Assembly (NCBI RefSeq): GCF_023073715.1
Contig: NZ_JADPKA010000066.1
Location: forward strand, 310,001-374,000
DNA: 64,000 bases
DNA from: Bradyrhizobium sp. 164
Lineage (GTDB): Bacteria > Pseudomonadota > Alphaproteobacteria > Rhizobiales > Xanthobacteraceae
Reading direction: 5' to 3'
The notes under the pieces are model-generated. The model saw only the letters and a list, made by a program, of their open reading frames with translations. It was not told where the DNA came from and did no database searches. Positions within the stretch are counted from its first letter, which is position 1. The number at the start of each line of letters is the position of its first letter. This document shows positions 1-9,165 of this stretch, one piece after another. A program made the position numbers and the translations under genes.

Positions 1-1
1 C

Positions 2-820
2 GTGCCCACGGAGGGCGCGCGCTCCTGCTGGGATAAACTGTCGAGAAGCACATTGTCCGCACCAGTGATTGCGCTCGTCGCTGCAATCCTCGGATTGCAG
101 CTTTTTGCGGCAAGGTTCAGCGAGACGGTAGGCGGCGCATGGGATCGGGACCTCCTTCTCAGGCTCAACTCGTTCGCTGCAACTGACTCGCTATACGTGT
201 GGGAACTTGCCAACAATTCCTTGTTCAGGGGATTTCCGATATTCTTCTCAATACTCGCGTTGTGGTTCGCTGGCGATGACCGGGAACGGCGGAGCCGGAT
301 GCTCACAGGATTTGTTGCGGTTTGCCTTGCGACCGTTCTTTCCGTCTGGACGCAATTTCATTTTGCCACTCACATTCGTCCGCTTCTGGACCCAGCGCTT
401 CCTTTGAATGTAGCTGATCCACGATGGAGCTTGGATTGGGACCGCAGAGACTCGTTCCCCAGCGACACATCGACACTATTCTTTGCACTAGCCACACTGA
501 TCCTCATAGAAAATCGATTGGTCGGACTACTTTGCTTTCTCTGGGTCGCTGTCATTATCGCAGTGCCGCGGGTCATCTTCGGATGGCACTATCCGAGTGA
601 CGTAGCCGGCTCCCTGGTGTTAGGACCGGCATGCGTCTTACTCTTCTACGCAACTCCATATCCGCGAGCGCTATTCGAGCGCATGCTGATCCGACTTCGG
701 GATCACATGTATATTGTCCATGCACTTCTGTTCATCTTCCTGAGTGACGCGTCCATGTTGTTCGTTAGTTTACAGAAACTCGGAAAAGATCTTGTGCGGC
801 TGTTGGGCTGGCCGCACTAG
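2..820 (+). CDS. PAP2-superfamily membrane phosphatase
   Basis: This is a polytopic membrane protein of the PAP2 / lipid-phosphate phosphatase family. These enzymes usually remove phosphate from undecaprenyl pyrophosphate or lipid phosphates at the periplasmic face. The three family motifs are recognisable: the Arg-Pro of motif 1 at residues 126-127, SFPSD at 151-155 in place of the usual PSGH, and PR-x5-H-x3-D at 189-200 with the catalytic His196. Several hydrophobic segments lie before and between them. Beside a polysaccharide locus, a role in recycling undecaprenyl carrier is a reasonable inference. The call starts at a GTG two bases from the window edge, so the true start may lie outside. 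The motif 2 substitution of Asp for Gly occurs in divergent family members; whether this one is active is not known. Confidence 0.8.
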   Translation: MPTEGARSCWDKLSRSTLSAPVIALVAAILGLQLFAARFSETVGGAWDRDLLLRLNSFAATDSLYVWELANNSLFRGFPIFFSILALWFAGDDRERRSRMLTGFVAVCLATVLSVWTQFHFATHIRPLLDPALPLNVADPRWSLDWDRRDSFPSDTSTLFFALATLILIENRLVGLLCFLWVAVIIAVPRVIFGWHYPSDVAGSLVLGPACVLLFYATPYPRALFERMLIRLRDHMYIVHALLFIFLSDASMLFVSLQKLGKDLVRLLGWPH

Positions 821-1074
821 TGTGGAGATTCGACAGTTTGTTCGCAGTCATATCGAGTCTGCTGATCGGTACCCTCGGGCCAATACGACTGCGGCCTCAA
901 GGAAACCAGCGGCGCTGGCCTTTCTCTCATCTTGCATAGCCCGGCTGGAGCGATCTGCGAGACGTTAAGCATGAACGACCCCTCACAGCTGATGCCGCGC
1001 GCGATCCCTGTTCGGTCGGGATTCCCAGAGGTACGATGGCCGACGCTTCAGAAAACAGTGGTACACAAGAGCGC

Positions 1075-2112
1075 CTAGCCAAACACGTGCAATCGCAGGG
1101 AAGCGTCCGGCTTTCCAGTCTTGCCCAGCACTCCGTCTATCAGTCCCCTGACCGTGATCTTCGCGGCGGTTGGAGACCCCATGGCGACGTATCTGGTCGC
1201 GTACAACAAGCCGAAAGCAAAATGGAGGCCCCATCGCCATCCTGCCTCCCGGCGAGCGTAGACAATGCTATTGCGAGCAGACAGATACACCGACAAGTAG
1301 GAGCGTTTCCTCGGATCTACGGCAGAGCCGATAGCCGTGCCCCCGATGTGCCGTACGATCGCTCTTTCTGCAAAGCCGATCCGATGCTTGCCACGGCGAC
1401 GCCCCCAGTCCAGATCCTCCATGTAGAGGAAGTAGTCTTCCGTCATCAGACCGACCTCTTCAACGAAGTCGCGCGTGACCAGAACGCAAGCACCGCTGAT
1501 CGCGTCAATCTCAGACATCTGTTCGTGCGACGGAGCACTCCCCGCCGGAGCGTTCCGACCAACTGCTACGACACGACCCGTCGTGGAAGACCAATGAAGA
1601 CCGTAGTTGATAATCTTATCCGGCACGTGATCGAACACCAAGGTCGCACCAACCATACCAAATCCTGCGGCACCCTTCGCCATTAGTTCAGACAAGCAAT
1701 GACTGTCCACTTCGGTGTCGGGATTGAGGACGAGCACCGCATCCCAACCCGGGCTTTCAAGGAATTGCTCGAGCCAAGCGTTAACACCACCGCCATAGCC
1801 CAGATTATCCACCGCAAGTCCAAGCCGAACGATATTTGTCCTGCTCGGAAATTGACATTTTTCGACGACGGCTAGTCTTCCTCTCGCTTGATCTAGAAGA
1901 TCCGAGCCGCCGTGCAGTTGCCGGAGCGTTCGCTCCGGACCGGCAACTACCGCCATCAACCGCTGGAACGCTTCCTTCCCACCGTTCTCACAGACGAAGA
2001 CCTCGAAATCCTTCCAATCAGAATGCACCAACGACTTCAGACAGCGATCAACATCATCGGGATTGCGATAGGAGACGATGAGCACCGCAAGTTTGGCGCG
2101 ATCAGTTGCCAT
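1075..2112 (-). CDS. Family 2 glycosyltransferase (rhamnosyltransferase-like)
   Basis: This is a GT-A fold inverting glycosyltransferase that should add one sugar to the lipid-linked repeat unit on the cytoplasmic face. The N-terminus has the typical LAVLIVSYRNPDD start, then a metal/nucleotide region around NPDTEVD (residues 130-136) and a C-terminal acceptor region with MEDLDWGRR. The architecture is that of WbbL-type rhamnosyltransferases, which would suit the dTDP-rhamnose genes at 33-37 kb; the donor is inferred only. It is the last gene of the minus-strand unit that begins near 8994. Its start overlaps the end of the upstream GT4 gene by 11 bp, which suggests coupled translation. Confidence 0.85.
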   Translation of the reverse strand: MATDRAKLAVLIVSYRNPDDVDRCLKSLVHSDWKDFEVFVCENGGKEAFQRLMAVVAGPERTLRQLHGGSDLLDQARGRLAVVEKCQFPSRTNIVRLGLAVDNLGYGGGVNAWLEQFLESPGWDAVLVLNPDTEVDSHCLSELMAKGAAGFGMVGATLVFDHVPDKIINYGLHWSSTTGRVVAVGRNAPAGSAPSHEQMSEIDAISGACVLVTRDFVEEVGLMTEDYFLYMEDLDWGRRRGKHRIGFAERAIVRHIGGTAIGSAVDPRKRSYLSVYLSARNSIVYARREAGWRWGLHFAFGLLYATRYVAMGSPTAAKITVRGLIDGVLGKTGKPDASLRLHVFG

Positions 2113-3310
2113 AGCCTAGGCGCCTTATCATTTGCTCGCGGCGCCTACTAGCGACCGCGGTCCACGTAAAACGCTGCGCATGTTCAAGCGCAGCAATCGA
2201 CATCCGTTGTCGAAGTTCAGTATCCTCAGCCAGCCGACGAATAGCCGCAATCCAACCAACTGCATCATACGGACCCAGCACAAGGCCCTCACGTTCATTT
2301 CGGACAATGCGTCCCGCGCCCATGCTGGTCGTTATGACCGGTAGACCGCAAGCGCACGCCTCGTAGGTGACTTGAGGTCCGCCCTCCTCCAAGGAAGGGA
2401 AAACGAAGATGTCCGCCGATCGATAAAGCGACCCGATATCCTCGACATAGTCAAGCACCGTCACGTCGTCCCGTGCGAGCAAGTCGCTGTATCTTTCCTT
2501 GATGACCGGCTCCATTCGTCCAGCCAGCACCAACCTCCCCGTCACCCCGCTTTTCGCCCAATAATCGAGGATCAAATGGGCTCCTTTTCGTATGCCAATG
2601 ATCCCGACGAAGACCGCAGTCAAACCATGGTTCGAGGGAAGAAGCCGATTCTTTCCCGAAAGGCGAACTGGGTCCCAGCCGTATGCTGCTTCTAAACATT
2701 TGGTTTTCGACACACCATTCTCGAGCAACGAACTTTCGACCGGTTCATTCGGGCAGAATATGTAATCCACGGCCTCAAGATCTTTGGTCTCGCGATCAAC
2801 TGCCGCGTCGGTAATCCCATGCATCGGCGCCAGACCAATCCTGCCGTACGCTCGGTCGAGAATTGTCTTGGCGGTCTTGGTATGGCAATTGAACTGCTCT
2901 CGAAACACCGTGACGTCACGTCGTTTCAATTCCTGGAGCAACTCCATGCTTGCGCTGGGCCAGAGATAGGCAGCCAACTTGCGCGATCGACAGCGATCCA
3001 GATATGAGAGGAACGCAGCCTCCATGCTTCGGCTCGCGCTGTTCTTCACCCAGCCATATGGGAAGTACCGCTTCCACACGGGCAAGGCCTCGATCACCTC
3101 CACCAGGGGCAGAGGACATCGGCTGCGCGGAGTGACGATCGTCACGCCAAAATTCTGATCGACCATCGCCTCTGCGAGGGAGCCGCAGGTGTACCCCACT
3201 CCTTTGCCTGTAAGCGGCAATGGCATCAAAACGCCCATCGAGAAACTCAATGCAACCTCTGTAGTCTGACCGTCTAGATCGGGTACCATCCCCGGCGCAT
3301 AGTTTTCCAA
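2102..3310 (-). CDS. Family 4 (GT-B) glycosyltransferase
   Basis: This is a retaining GT-B fold glycosyltransferase. The C-terminal Rossmann half has the family signature FPSLEEGGPQVTYEACACG, with the E-x7-E pair at residues 309 and 317 that contacts the nucleotide-sugar donor. The N-terminal half contains a glycine-rich LPLTGKGVGY stretch near residue 35. It should transfer one sugar during repeat-unit assembly; donor and acceptor cannot be read from sequence. It overlaps the FkbM gene upstream by 37 bp and the GT2 gene downstream by 11 bp. Internal ATGs at residues 8 and 25 are possible alternative starts, so the exact N-terminus is uncertain. Confidence 0.85.
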   Translation of the reverse strand: MENYAPGMVPDLDGQTTEVALSFSMGVLMPLPLTGKGVGYTCGSLAEAMVDQNFGVTIVTPRSRCPLPLVEVIEALPVWKRYFPYGWVKNSASRSMEAAFLSYLDRCRSRKLAAYLWPSASMELLQELKRRDVTVFREQFNCHTKTAKTILDRAYGRIGLAPMHGITDAAVDRETKDLEAVDYIFCPNEPVESSLLENGVSKTKCLEAAYGWDPVRLSGKNRLLPSNHGLTAVFVGIIGIRKGAHLILDYWAKSGVTGRLVLAGRMEPVIKERYSDLLARDDVTVLDYVEDIGSLYRSADIFVFPSLEEGGPQVTYEACACGLPVITTSMGAGRIVRNEREGLVLGPYDAVGWIAAIRRLAEDTELRQRMSIAALEHAQRFTWTAVASRRREQMIRRLGYGN

Positions 3311-4089
3311 AATGCAGACATCCCGCGCCTAGCTCGATTGGATGCTTTCACGTGTGCCTCTGTCAGGTACCAAGTGAAGGTTACGGATAGCGGTGCGGTT
3401 CCCGACCTAAAGCATCCCCTATCGTAGACATAAGGGCGATAGCCGAGATCAGACAGGAATTTAGTCACCGCCGGCGAGGCAAACGCACACATCAATGCAG
3501 GTCTCTGCTGTTGTAACGTTCCTTGCGCGCCCTTTAGGATATCCAGTTCCGCCCCCTGGGCATGAAGCTTGATGAGAGCCGGAGCCAGGCCGAGAGAATC
3601 GAGAGCTTTGCACGTGACCCGGTGCTCCCGGACCGTTAGCTTCTTTGCGTCAAAACGGTACATCCTGCCTGGATTCTTCAACCACTCGGTCGCCGCCCCG
3701 TAGGAAGTCGCAGCCATTCCGTCGCACTCCCATCGACCGTATCTTGGAAGAAAGAAATCAATTGCTCCGGGACTGCAGCCAAGCGCGCAATCGAAAACGG
3801 TCACAGCGTCATCTCGACGATGACGAAACGCGAGCCGCTTCGCCGACCTCGGCTCGGGCTCAAAGGCCACGATGTGGGAATTCGGTGCGAGCTTCTTGAA
3901 CGCCGCCGTGCTTTGGCCTCGGTTCGCGCCCACGTCCACAATCAAGCCGCTTCCGATCTTGAGCAGTTTGACCCCAAGAAACTCCCGCTTGAAAAAATAC
4001 GGCGCGACAACGTCCTTGACAGCAAACCTCATCGCCGCAACGCCGGGGACGTTGGCATAAAAATAGCGAGCCACCGCCTTCAAGTTCAT
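3274..4089 (-). CDS. FkbM-family SAM-dependent methyltransferase
   Basis: This is a class I methyltransferase of the FkbM family, which typically O-methylates sugars in surface polysaccharides and antibiotics. The SAM-binding motif VDVGANRGQ is at residues 51-59 and FEPEP at 76-80. The C-terminal motif reads IKLHAQGAELD (173-183), where the family usually has IKxDVxGAE. A His therefore sits at position 175 where an acidic residue is expected, which may alter activity. It lies inside the minus-strand glycosyltransferase/methyltransferase unit and overlaps the next gene by 37 bp. The sugar it modifies is unknown. Confidence 0.85.
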   Translation of the reverse strand: MNLKAVARYFYANVPGVAAMRFAVKDVVAPYFFKREFLGVKLLKIGSGLIVDVGANRGQSTAAFKKLAPNSHIVAFEPEPRSAKRLAFRHRRDDAVTVFDCALGCSPGAIDFFLPRYGRWECDGMAATSYGAATEWLKNPGRMYRFDAKKLTVREHRVTCKALDSLGLAPALIKLHAQGAELDILKGAQGTLQQQRPALMCAFASPAVTKFLSDLGYRPYVYDRGCFRSGTAPLSVTFTWYLTEAHVKASNRARRGMSAFWKTMRRGWYPI

Positions 4090-4153
4090 ATTGCTAGATC
4101 ACTATGCTTCGAGAATGGAAACAAGAACCGGAGCAATGCCTCTGTGCTCCGAA

Positions 4154-5089
4154 TCAGAGTTGACGCGCGCCCGATGTTTTCTTCACGATGACCATAAAGC
4201 CGGACCTGCCCTGCAGGATCCTGCACGTGTACTGTTGGGGAAGAATTGCCGAGACGAGTTGCCAGACCGGTACGCTCTTTTCAGCTACATCCTCGACGAC
4301 AAACCAGCCGTTGCACTTGAGCTTCTTTAACGCAAAGATCAGCGTGGCAATGTTCGCGCTGGGTGAATGGAGGCCATCATCGATAATTAGATCCAGCGCC
4401 TCTGGCAGGACAGCCGCAAGCTCGTCGAGCGATCTCAAGCTCGTCTGATCAACGAAATACGTTCTTATACGATCTTCCTCGAAAAGGACCCTGCGGTCGA
4501 CGTCCGCGCCGAAGATCTCGGAATTCGGAAGGAAATCGCGAAAGGCACGCAGCGACGCACCAGGCCGGCCAAACTTCCCCATTGACGAGACGACGTCAGG
4601 GTTATTGGAGCCGAGGCCGATCTCGAGAATCCTCAGATGATTCCGACGCAAGGCGCCGAGAATTTCGCAATAGACGAGATAGTAGTTGTGACTGGACGCT
4701 TTATCACTGCCATATGCATTGAACAGTCCGGCCAGTTCAATTGCTTGGCTGTTCGGAACGTCTGCGGAGCAAAACGATTCCAGGGGCCTCGCTTGTACGG
4801 GGCGGCTACCCTGCTGTGCCAGCAATTCGCAAATCAAGGGAAATGCTGTCTGGGCCGAAAGCATCGTGAGATCGGCCTTGGCCTTCGGAGAGCCGCTAGA
4901 GTTCGGAGCAAATAACGCCAGCTGGTTCACGAGTTCGTGGTTAGTGATGAAGCCTCCCAGTAATCTCTCGTGCGCCTGCCTCGCAGACGTCGTAAGGCCA
5001 ACGACGAGCTCACTGCGCTTCAAGAGGCTCTTGACGAATTCGATGGTAGGAGAGCGCCTGACGTAAAAGGAGCCGCTAGCCTCAGACAT
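4154..5089 (-). CDS. Class I SAM-dependent methyltransferase
   Basis: The C-terminal half is a class I methyltransferase domain. It shows LEIGLGSNNP at about 155-164 for SAM binding, FGADVD at 193-198 for the ribose-binding acidic loop, and DLIIDDGLHS at 233-242. This pattern resembles macrolide sugar O-methyltransferases of the MycE type. The first 110 residues show no family I recognise and could bind a partner or an acceptor. Methylation of a repeat-unit sugar is the likely role, inferred from context. It sits between the FkbM gene and another methyltransferase in the same orientation. Confidence 0.75.
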   Translation of the reverse strand: MSEASGSFYVRRSPTIEFVKSLLKRSELVVGLTTSARQAHERLLGGFITNHELVNQLALFAPNSSGSPKAKADLTMLSAQTAFPLICELLAQQGSRPVQARPLESFCSADVPNSQAIELAGLFNAYGSDKASSHNYYLVYCEILGALRRNHLRILEIGLGSNNPDVVSSMGKFGRPGASLRAFRDFLPNSEIFGADVDRRVLFEEDRIRTYFVDQTSLRSLDELAAVLPEALDLIIDDGLHSPSANIATLIFALKKLKCNGWFVVEDVAEKSVPVWQLVSAILPQQYTCRILQGRSGFMVIVKKTSGARQL

Positions 5090-5203
5090 GATGCAGTCTC
5101 CGTATTGATGGTTATGTACAAAACACTCACCTGGCGCGGCCCGTCAGGCCAAGTGCTGAGTTCTCCAGCAGTGTTTGGCAGCGAGCAAGTTCATCGGTTC
5201 GTC

Positions 5204-6064
5204 TCACTTGGCAGTCGTCCACTTAACCGGCCGTTGACGAACTTCACCCTCAGTCGGTTCTCCAAGCATGATGTACTGCTTCGCCAAATGGTGTCGCAAG
5301 AGGCCCAACGAAAGACGATTGAGTGTCTTTGACTTATAGCCCTGCATTCCGGAAATCAGACCCTTGGAGACGTTCAGGCCCGCGGCGTTCATGAGCCCGA
5401 TCGCCGTATCCTCCACAAAGAACCTGAGATGTGTGCGGTCCAGAATGCCCGCATCCTGATAGTCAAACTGGCGCTTGAACAGAAGCGGAATCGCAACACT
5501 GAGATGCGCGACATTTGGTACGGACACCACGACATGACCACCAGGCTCGAGCAGTCCTCGAACCTTCTGCAGAACAGTTCTCGAGTCGACAAGATGCTCG
5601 AGGATGTCGAGCAACAGTATAAGATCATATTTCTTGAGGCGAGGTAGGCATTCATCAATGCTGCCCAAGATCGCCACATCCGCATTGCGGGCCAGTTCCT
5701 CTGCGACCGCGTCATTTATCTCGACGCCTGTCGTCACTGCGGCGGGGTAGATCGTCCTGATCCAGCGCAACGTCTGCCCGGAGGCAGCCCCAATCTCGAG
5801 GACGTTGGTTGCGGTCTTCGGCAGCAACGGCCGTATCTCGTGACGTACATGATGAAAGTAGCAGTTCATGTTTGCTTCTGGAGCCACGGCGTGTTGCTTC
5901 TTCAGATCGCTCAGCAGAGGAGCACGGGGGCCTTCAACCGCATGTTCGAGACTCCGCATCTTCCAAACCCTTCCAGTTGCCGTGTTCATCCAAAGCGGCC
6001 CAACCTTCGCCCGGAGAACTCCGGCTGGTGGCCCAGTGCGTAACGCCTCTGCCTGCCCGGCCAA
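5204..6064 (-). CDS. Class I SAM-dependent methyltransferase (Methyltransf_23 type)
   Basis: The SAM-binding motif is VLEIGAASGQ at about 88-97, the acidic GVEIN follows at 113-117, and the motif-II-like DLILLLDILEHL is followed by LLEPGGHVVVSVPN. This is the classic UbiE/Methyltransf_23 layout. Such enzymes in glycan loci methylate sugars or amino sugars. The start is uncertain, because residues 1-60 contain several internal Met codons (for example residue 26) and look weakly conserved. The upstream gene stops one base before this start, so translation is probably coupled. Confidence 0.8.
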   Translation of the reverse strand: MAGQAEALRTGPPAGVLRAKVGPLWMNTATGRVWKMRSLEHAVEGPRAPLLSDLKKQHAVAPEANMNCYFHHVRHEIRPLLPKTATNVLEIGAASGQTLRWIRTIYPAAVTTGVEINDAVAEELARNADVAILGSIDECLPRLKKYDLILLLDILEHLVDSRTVLQKVRGLLEPGGHVVVSVPNVAHLSVAIPLLFKRQFDYQDAGILDRTHLRFFVEDTAIGLMNAAGLNVSKGLISGMQGYKSKTLNRLSLGLLRHHLAKQYIMLGEPTEGEVRQRPVKWTTAK

Positions 6065-7033
6065 TCAATGCAGTTGCGTTGCCCGTTCAGCCTGATTCAT
6101 CTCGCTCCTTGAGGGCGGTTTCGGCAATGCCGCATCCGCTATCATTCTCGCAAAGTCGGCCAGGTCCACGGAATCCGGATCAATGACAACATGATCGGCC
6201 CGGTATTTGCGCCGGGCCTGAGACGATTTGAAGTGATACGAGAGGCTTCGAAAAAGGAATGGACTTATGAACTCATGAAGCATGCTCTTCCACCTCGGAA
6301 TACTCCGTCTATCCCAGGCGGCCCAGCTTCCGGTAGCGAAGCTCGTCCACGTCGCATCGTAGTCTGACTGTTGCACGCGCAAGTCGGAAACGCTGCGGAC
6401 CTTTCTCGAGAATACCATCATCACCGTCTGCTCCTCAAAGGGGATCTGATTCCTGCGGTTGAGCGCCACTGGCGGCTTAATCAGATGCCACTTCATCGGG
6501 CGGGATGGCTTGATCAGGAAGACAGCGGTATCTTCGAAGCCATTTCGTTTACTGAAAAGACTGTAGAAGAATTCGGGCGAGTACTGGTAAAGGCCGTGCG
6601 CAGGAAAGCCGTTTGCATTCGTCGCTATAAGGACGTGTCCGCCCGGCCTGACCAGGTTCACTATATTGTCGACCGCCTGCGCGACATCAAAGATGTGTTC
6701 GATCGAGCCGAAGTCGAGGAACGTATCGAACTTTTCGTGCATATCGCTCGGTATCGGAAGATTGAAATCATGTATAACCGATGCACCTTCAAAAGCTGAG
6801 GCGTCGATCGAGACGATGTTTTGGGCACCAAGCTTGCGAAGGAGGGGCTCGCAGTAGAGCCCAACTGCAATCGACTGGTCGTACGCGAGGTTTGAACTCT
6901 TCTGAACCGCATGAAATTCCTGCTTCCAGAAATGAATCTCATGTCTTCCGAGAGTGACCGTATTCCGAAAATCGAATCCATAGACTCGGTTTGCGAAGCT
7001 GAGCGCACGGAGGCCCGTCAGATCGATGCCCAC
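6065..7033 (-). CDS. Methyltransferase-like protein
   Basis: The middle of the protein has a degenerate class I methyltransferase pattern: a NIVSIDAS strand, then FDTFLDFGSIEHIFD and LVRPGGHVLIATN. The Gly-rich motif I loop is not clearly present, so the fold assignment rests on the later motifs. The pattern LDFGSIEHIFD is common in glycan-cluster proteins annotated as methyltransferase domain-containing. It is the third consecutive methyltransferase-like gene in this unit (the fourth counting FkbM), and probably modifies the same polymer or is an inactive relative. Certainty about the reaction is low. Confidence 0.65.
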   Translation of the reverse strand: MGIDLTGLRALSFANRVYGFDFRNTVTLGRHEIHFWKQEFHAVQKSSNLAYDQSIAVGLYCEPLLRKLGAQNIVSIDASAFEGASVIHDFNLPIPSDMHEKFDTFLDFGSIEHIFDVAQAVDNIVNLVRPGGHVLIATNANGFPAHGLYQYSPEFFYSLFSKRNGFEDTAVFLIKPSRPMKWHLIKPPVALNRRNQIPFEEQTVMMVFSRKVRSVSDLRVQQSDYDATWTSFATGSWAAWDRRSIPRWKSMLHEFISPFLFRSLSYHFKSSQARRKYRADHVVIDPDSVDLADFARMIADAALPKPPSRSEMNQAERATQLH

Positions 7034-7144
7034 AACTCTCTCCCTCTGGACGCCGGACCATGACGTGGCCCCTCTTGCGAGGTCACGTCGTTATCGCGGC
7101 CCACTGCCAATTCTCAATTTCCAAATCGGTGCATTCGGCCGACA

Positions 7145-8203
7145 TCATCGTGCCGGACTCCAAGCTTTGATAAAGCCGGACCGAGCATAGTAGACGCGTC
7201 TACGTGCGCCTCGAACCATTCGGAGACCTTCACGCGCAAGCGAGGATGAAATCGAAGATGGCACGGCGACCGGACCCTGAGGCTCGAGCCATTCACGGAT
7301 TTGTGGATGTCCGGGTACGAGCGTCTCGAGAAGCTTGTTCCAGAGCTTCGGCTCCATGGAATCGTGAAAGTGAAGTACACTTACTCCCGTTATCTTTGCC
7401 CCGTCATAGTTTCTCGGCAGATAGCTACATAGGGGGAAGTTGCTTGAATCCGGGAGTGGCTGCCAAGCCAGCCCAAGCCGGATCACCGTCAAACCCAGCA
7501 CGACTTGATCCATGAAGTGCACTTGCGAGTGTGTTCTAGCCACTTGCCGATCAAGAAACGTCTTGAAGTCGGCGAGAAATTCTCTGCCGAACCGCGTGCT
7601 GCGCCGATATACATAGAGGCCCGCATTCCAGTAGAACCTAATCCGGTGTCCATCGCCCGTCCGGAGCCATGGAAGATCGTCAGCAACTCTTCCGATGAGT
7701 GCAGCGGAGCGTTCCCAGAATGGATCATTTGGATCGGTTACCCCCCTTGACCCGATCACCCCGGCATCCGGAGCGCTCGCAAGAAAATCGACCCCAGGGG
7801 GAAGTTCAAGGCCGTTGGGCTCGCGCAAGAACAGGATATCACTGTCGATCCACGCAATCGCCTCTGTCGTGACCCTGCTCTCGACGGCGGCAATCGCCTC
7901 CGCCTTATTCATATAGTGGTGCCAGACATACGGATTATCGGGAAAGACGCGCAGATGCTTAATCCCAAGCTCCTCCATTCGGCGATGCGTCTCTCGCGTG
8001 AGAGCCGGAGTAAATCGAGGCGTGACGGCAATAACTTCCAGGTTTGCAAAGCGGCCGCCGAAACGTCGGAGGCTGTCCACCATCCGCAGGGTAAGCGGCT
8101 CCAGCATCCCCGACTCGATGCAGACGACAACCGTTATTGAAGGCGGTGTACGGGCAGCCTTGTTGTCCTGCGCCTGAACGGCACTATCCAAAAGATCGCT
8201 CAA
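7145..8203 (-). CDS. Putative glycosyltransferase (GT-A, DxD)
   Basis: This protein has a GT-A like N-terminal half: ITVVVCIES at about 23-31, then AIAWIDSDILF with a D120-x-D122 metal-binding motif, and a later HFMDQVVLG segment like those that close the active site of family 8-type transferases. I do not recognise it as a named enzyme. It overlaps the preceding gene by 4 bp (ATGA), so the two are probably translated together and may act in sequence on the repeat unit. The Arg/Lys-rich C-terminus (MVRGARRRVYYARSG) could associate with the inner membrane, which is inference only. Confidence 0.6.
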   Translation of the reverse strand: MSDLLDSAVQAQDNKAARTPPSITVVVCIESGMLEPLTLRMVDSLRRFGGRFANLEVIAVTPRFTPALTRETHRRMEELGIKHLRVFPDNPYVWHHYMNKAEAIAAVESRVTTEAIAWIDSDILFLREPNGLELPPGVDFLASAPDAGVIGSRGVTDPNDPFWERSAALIGRVADDLPWLRTGDGHRIRFYWNAGLYVYRRSTRFGREFLADFKTFLDRQVARTHSQVHFMDQVVLGLTVIRLGLAWQPLPDSSNFPLCSYLPRNYDGAKITGVSVLHFHDSMEPKLWNKLLETLVPGHPQIREWLEPQGPVAVPSSISSSLAREGLRMVRGARRRVYYARSGFIKAWSPAR

Positions 8204-8994
8204 ATGGCATCCTCACTTGCTTTCACAAATCCGAGTTCTCTGGCTTTCAATTCAGGGTGTTCAAACCTCGGATGCAACGTAGACGACCGCAGGATGCGCT
8301 TGTATCTCAATCGCATGCGACGAAGCAGTAACGGAAAAGGATTGCGGGTCAGCCGAACGATCACCGTTGGCCATGGTAGTACTGCCTTCCACTTCCGGAC
8401 CATGAAGCGGTAGGCGGCGACGTAAGTGCGGTCGAGACAAACCGTCGCCTTGCTGTTGTGAATGACTGGCAGATTGATCACATAGGATTTCTTGCCCGCT
8501 TTTTGTGCTTCAAGTACAATATCTGTTCCATAGAGGTGGAATGACGGCAACGCGGGGTCGAACAGGGCGCCCGAAGCTCGGCGCACGATCAAGACGGCTT
8601 CATCGAGACTCGCCACGTTGCGGGGTGGGTCAAATGGGCCGCCGCAGACGATGCCAAGTCCGGAATCCCACATGTGTCCAAACCATTCCCCTTCGGGTGT
8701 CATGCCGGAGAGACCAGCGACGGCCCAAGAGGGGTCGGTCAAGCGCAATTTCTCGCAAATGACCTCCAGGCGCGAAAACCAGCCCTCCGGAAAGTAGACG
8801 TCCTGGTGGCTGAACACGACGATGTCTGCCGTAGCGGTGGTGATCGCATCGTGATAGGCCGCAGATGCGGCCGTTGCGCCCCAGACTATCGAAACCTGAA
8901 TGCGGCCATCCGCGATCTCTGGGGATCGTTGCAGATTACGGGCAAGAACCCTTCGCTCATTGGCGACACAGAATACCTGTACTGAGCACATCAT
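8200..8994 (-). CDS. Glycosyltransferase 2-like (StrF-related) protein
   Basis: This short GT-A protein resembles the StrF / Glyco_tranf_2_5 group. It has SIVWGATAASAAYHDAI followed by DIVVFSHQDVYFPEGW, where HQDVY (63-67) stands in place of a DxD metal motif, and ends in a basic region. It is the first gene of the long minus-strand unit reaching to 1075. Its promoter should lie in the AT-rich region to its right, shared with the divergent membrane protein at 9166. Transfer of one sugar in repeat-unit assembly is the likely role; donor unknown. Confidence 0.65.
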   Translation of the reverse strand: MMCSVQVFCVANERRVLARNLQRSPEIADGRIQVSIVWGATAASAAYHDAITTATADIVVFSHQDVYFPEGWFSRLEVICEKLRLTDPSWAVAGLSGMTPEGEWFGHMWDSGLGIVCGGPFDPPRNVASLDEAVLIVRRASGALFDPALPSFHLYGTDIVLEAQKAGKKSYVINLPVIHNSKATVCLDRTYVAAYRFMVRKWKAVLPWPTVIVRLTRNPFPLLLRRMRLRYKRILRSSTLHPRFEHPELKARELGFVKASEDAI

Positions 8995-9165
8995 TCCGTT
9001 CCTTTAATTAAAAGCTCCGAGACCGCTTTGGATGCGGCGTACCACGGTCGCCTCTGACGTTAAACTGGCTAAAAATATTTTAATTTACAAGCACTATTAA
9101 ATAGTATATTTAATTCCAAATCAATTGATTTTGCCAAAGATCTCGCAGTCGGTTGGGAGTTCGGA
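8995..9165. promoter_or_regulatory. AT-rich divergent promoter region
   Basis: This is the divergent intergenic region between the minus-strand unit and the Wzy-like gene. From about 9066 to 9130 it is nearly all A and T, in sharp contrast to the GC-rich genes on both sides, and contains TTTAAT-type steps. GGGAG at 9155-9159 is the ribosome binding site for the TTG start at 9166. Such tracts are typical targets of H-NS/MucR-like proteins, two of which are encoded at 43-45 kb. Confidence 0.5.
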
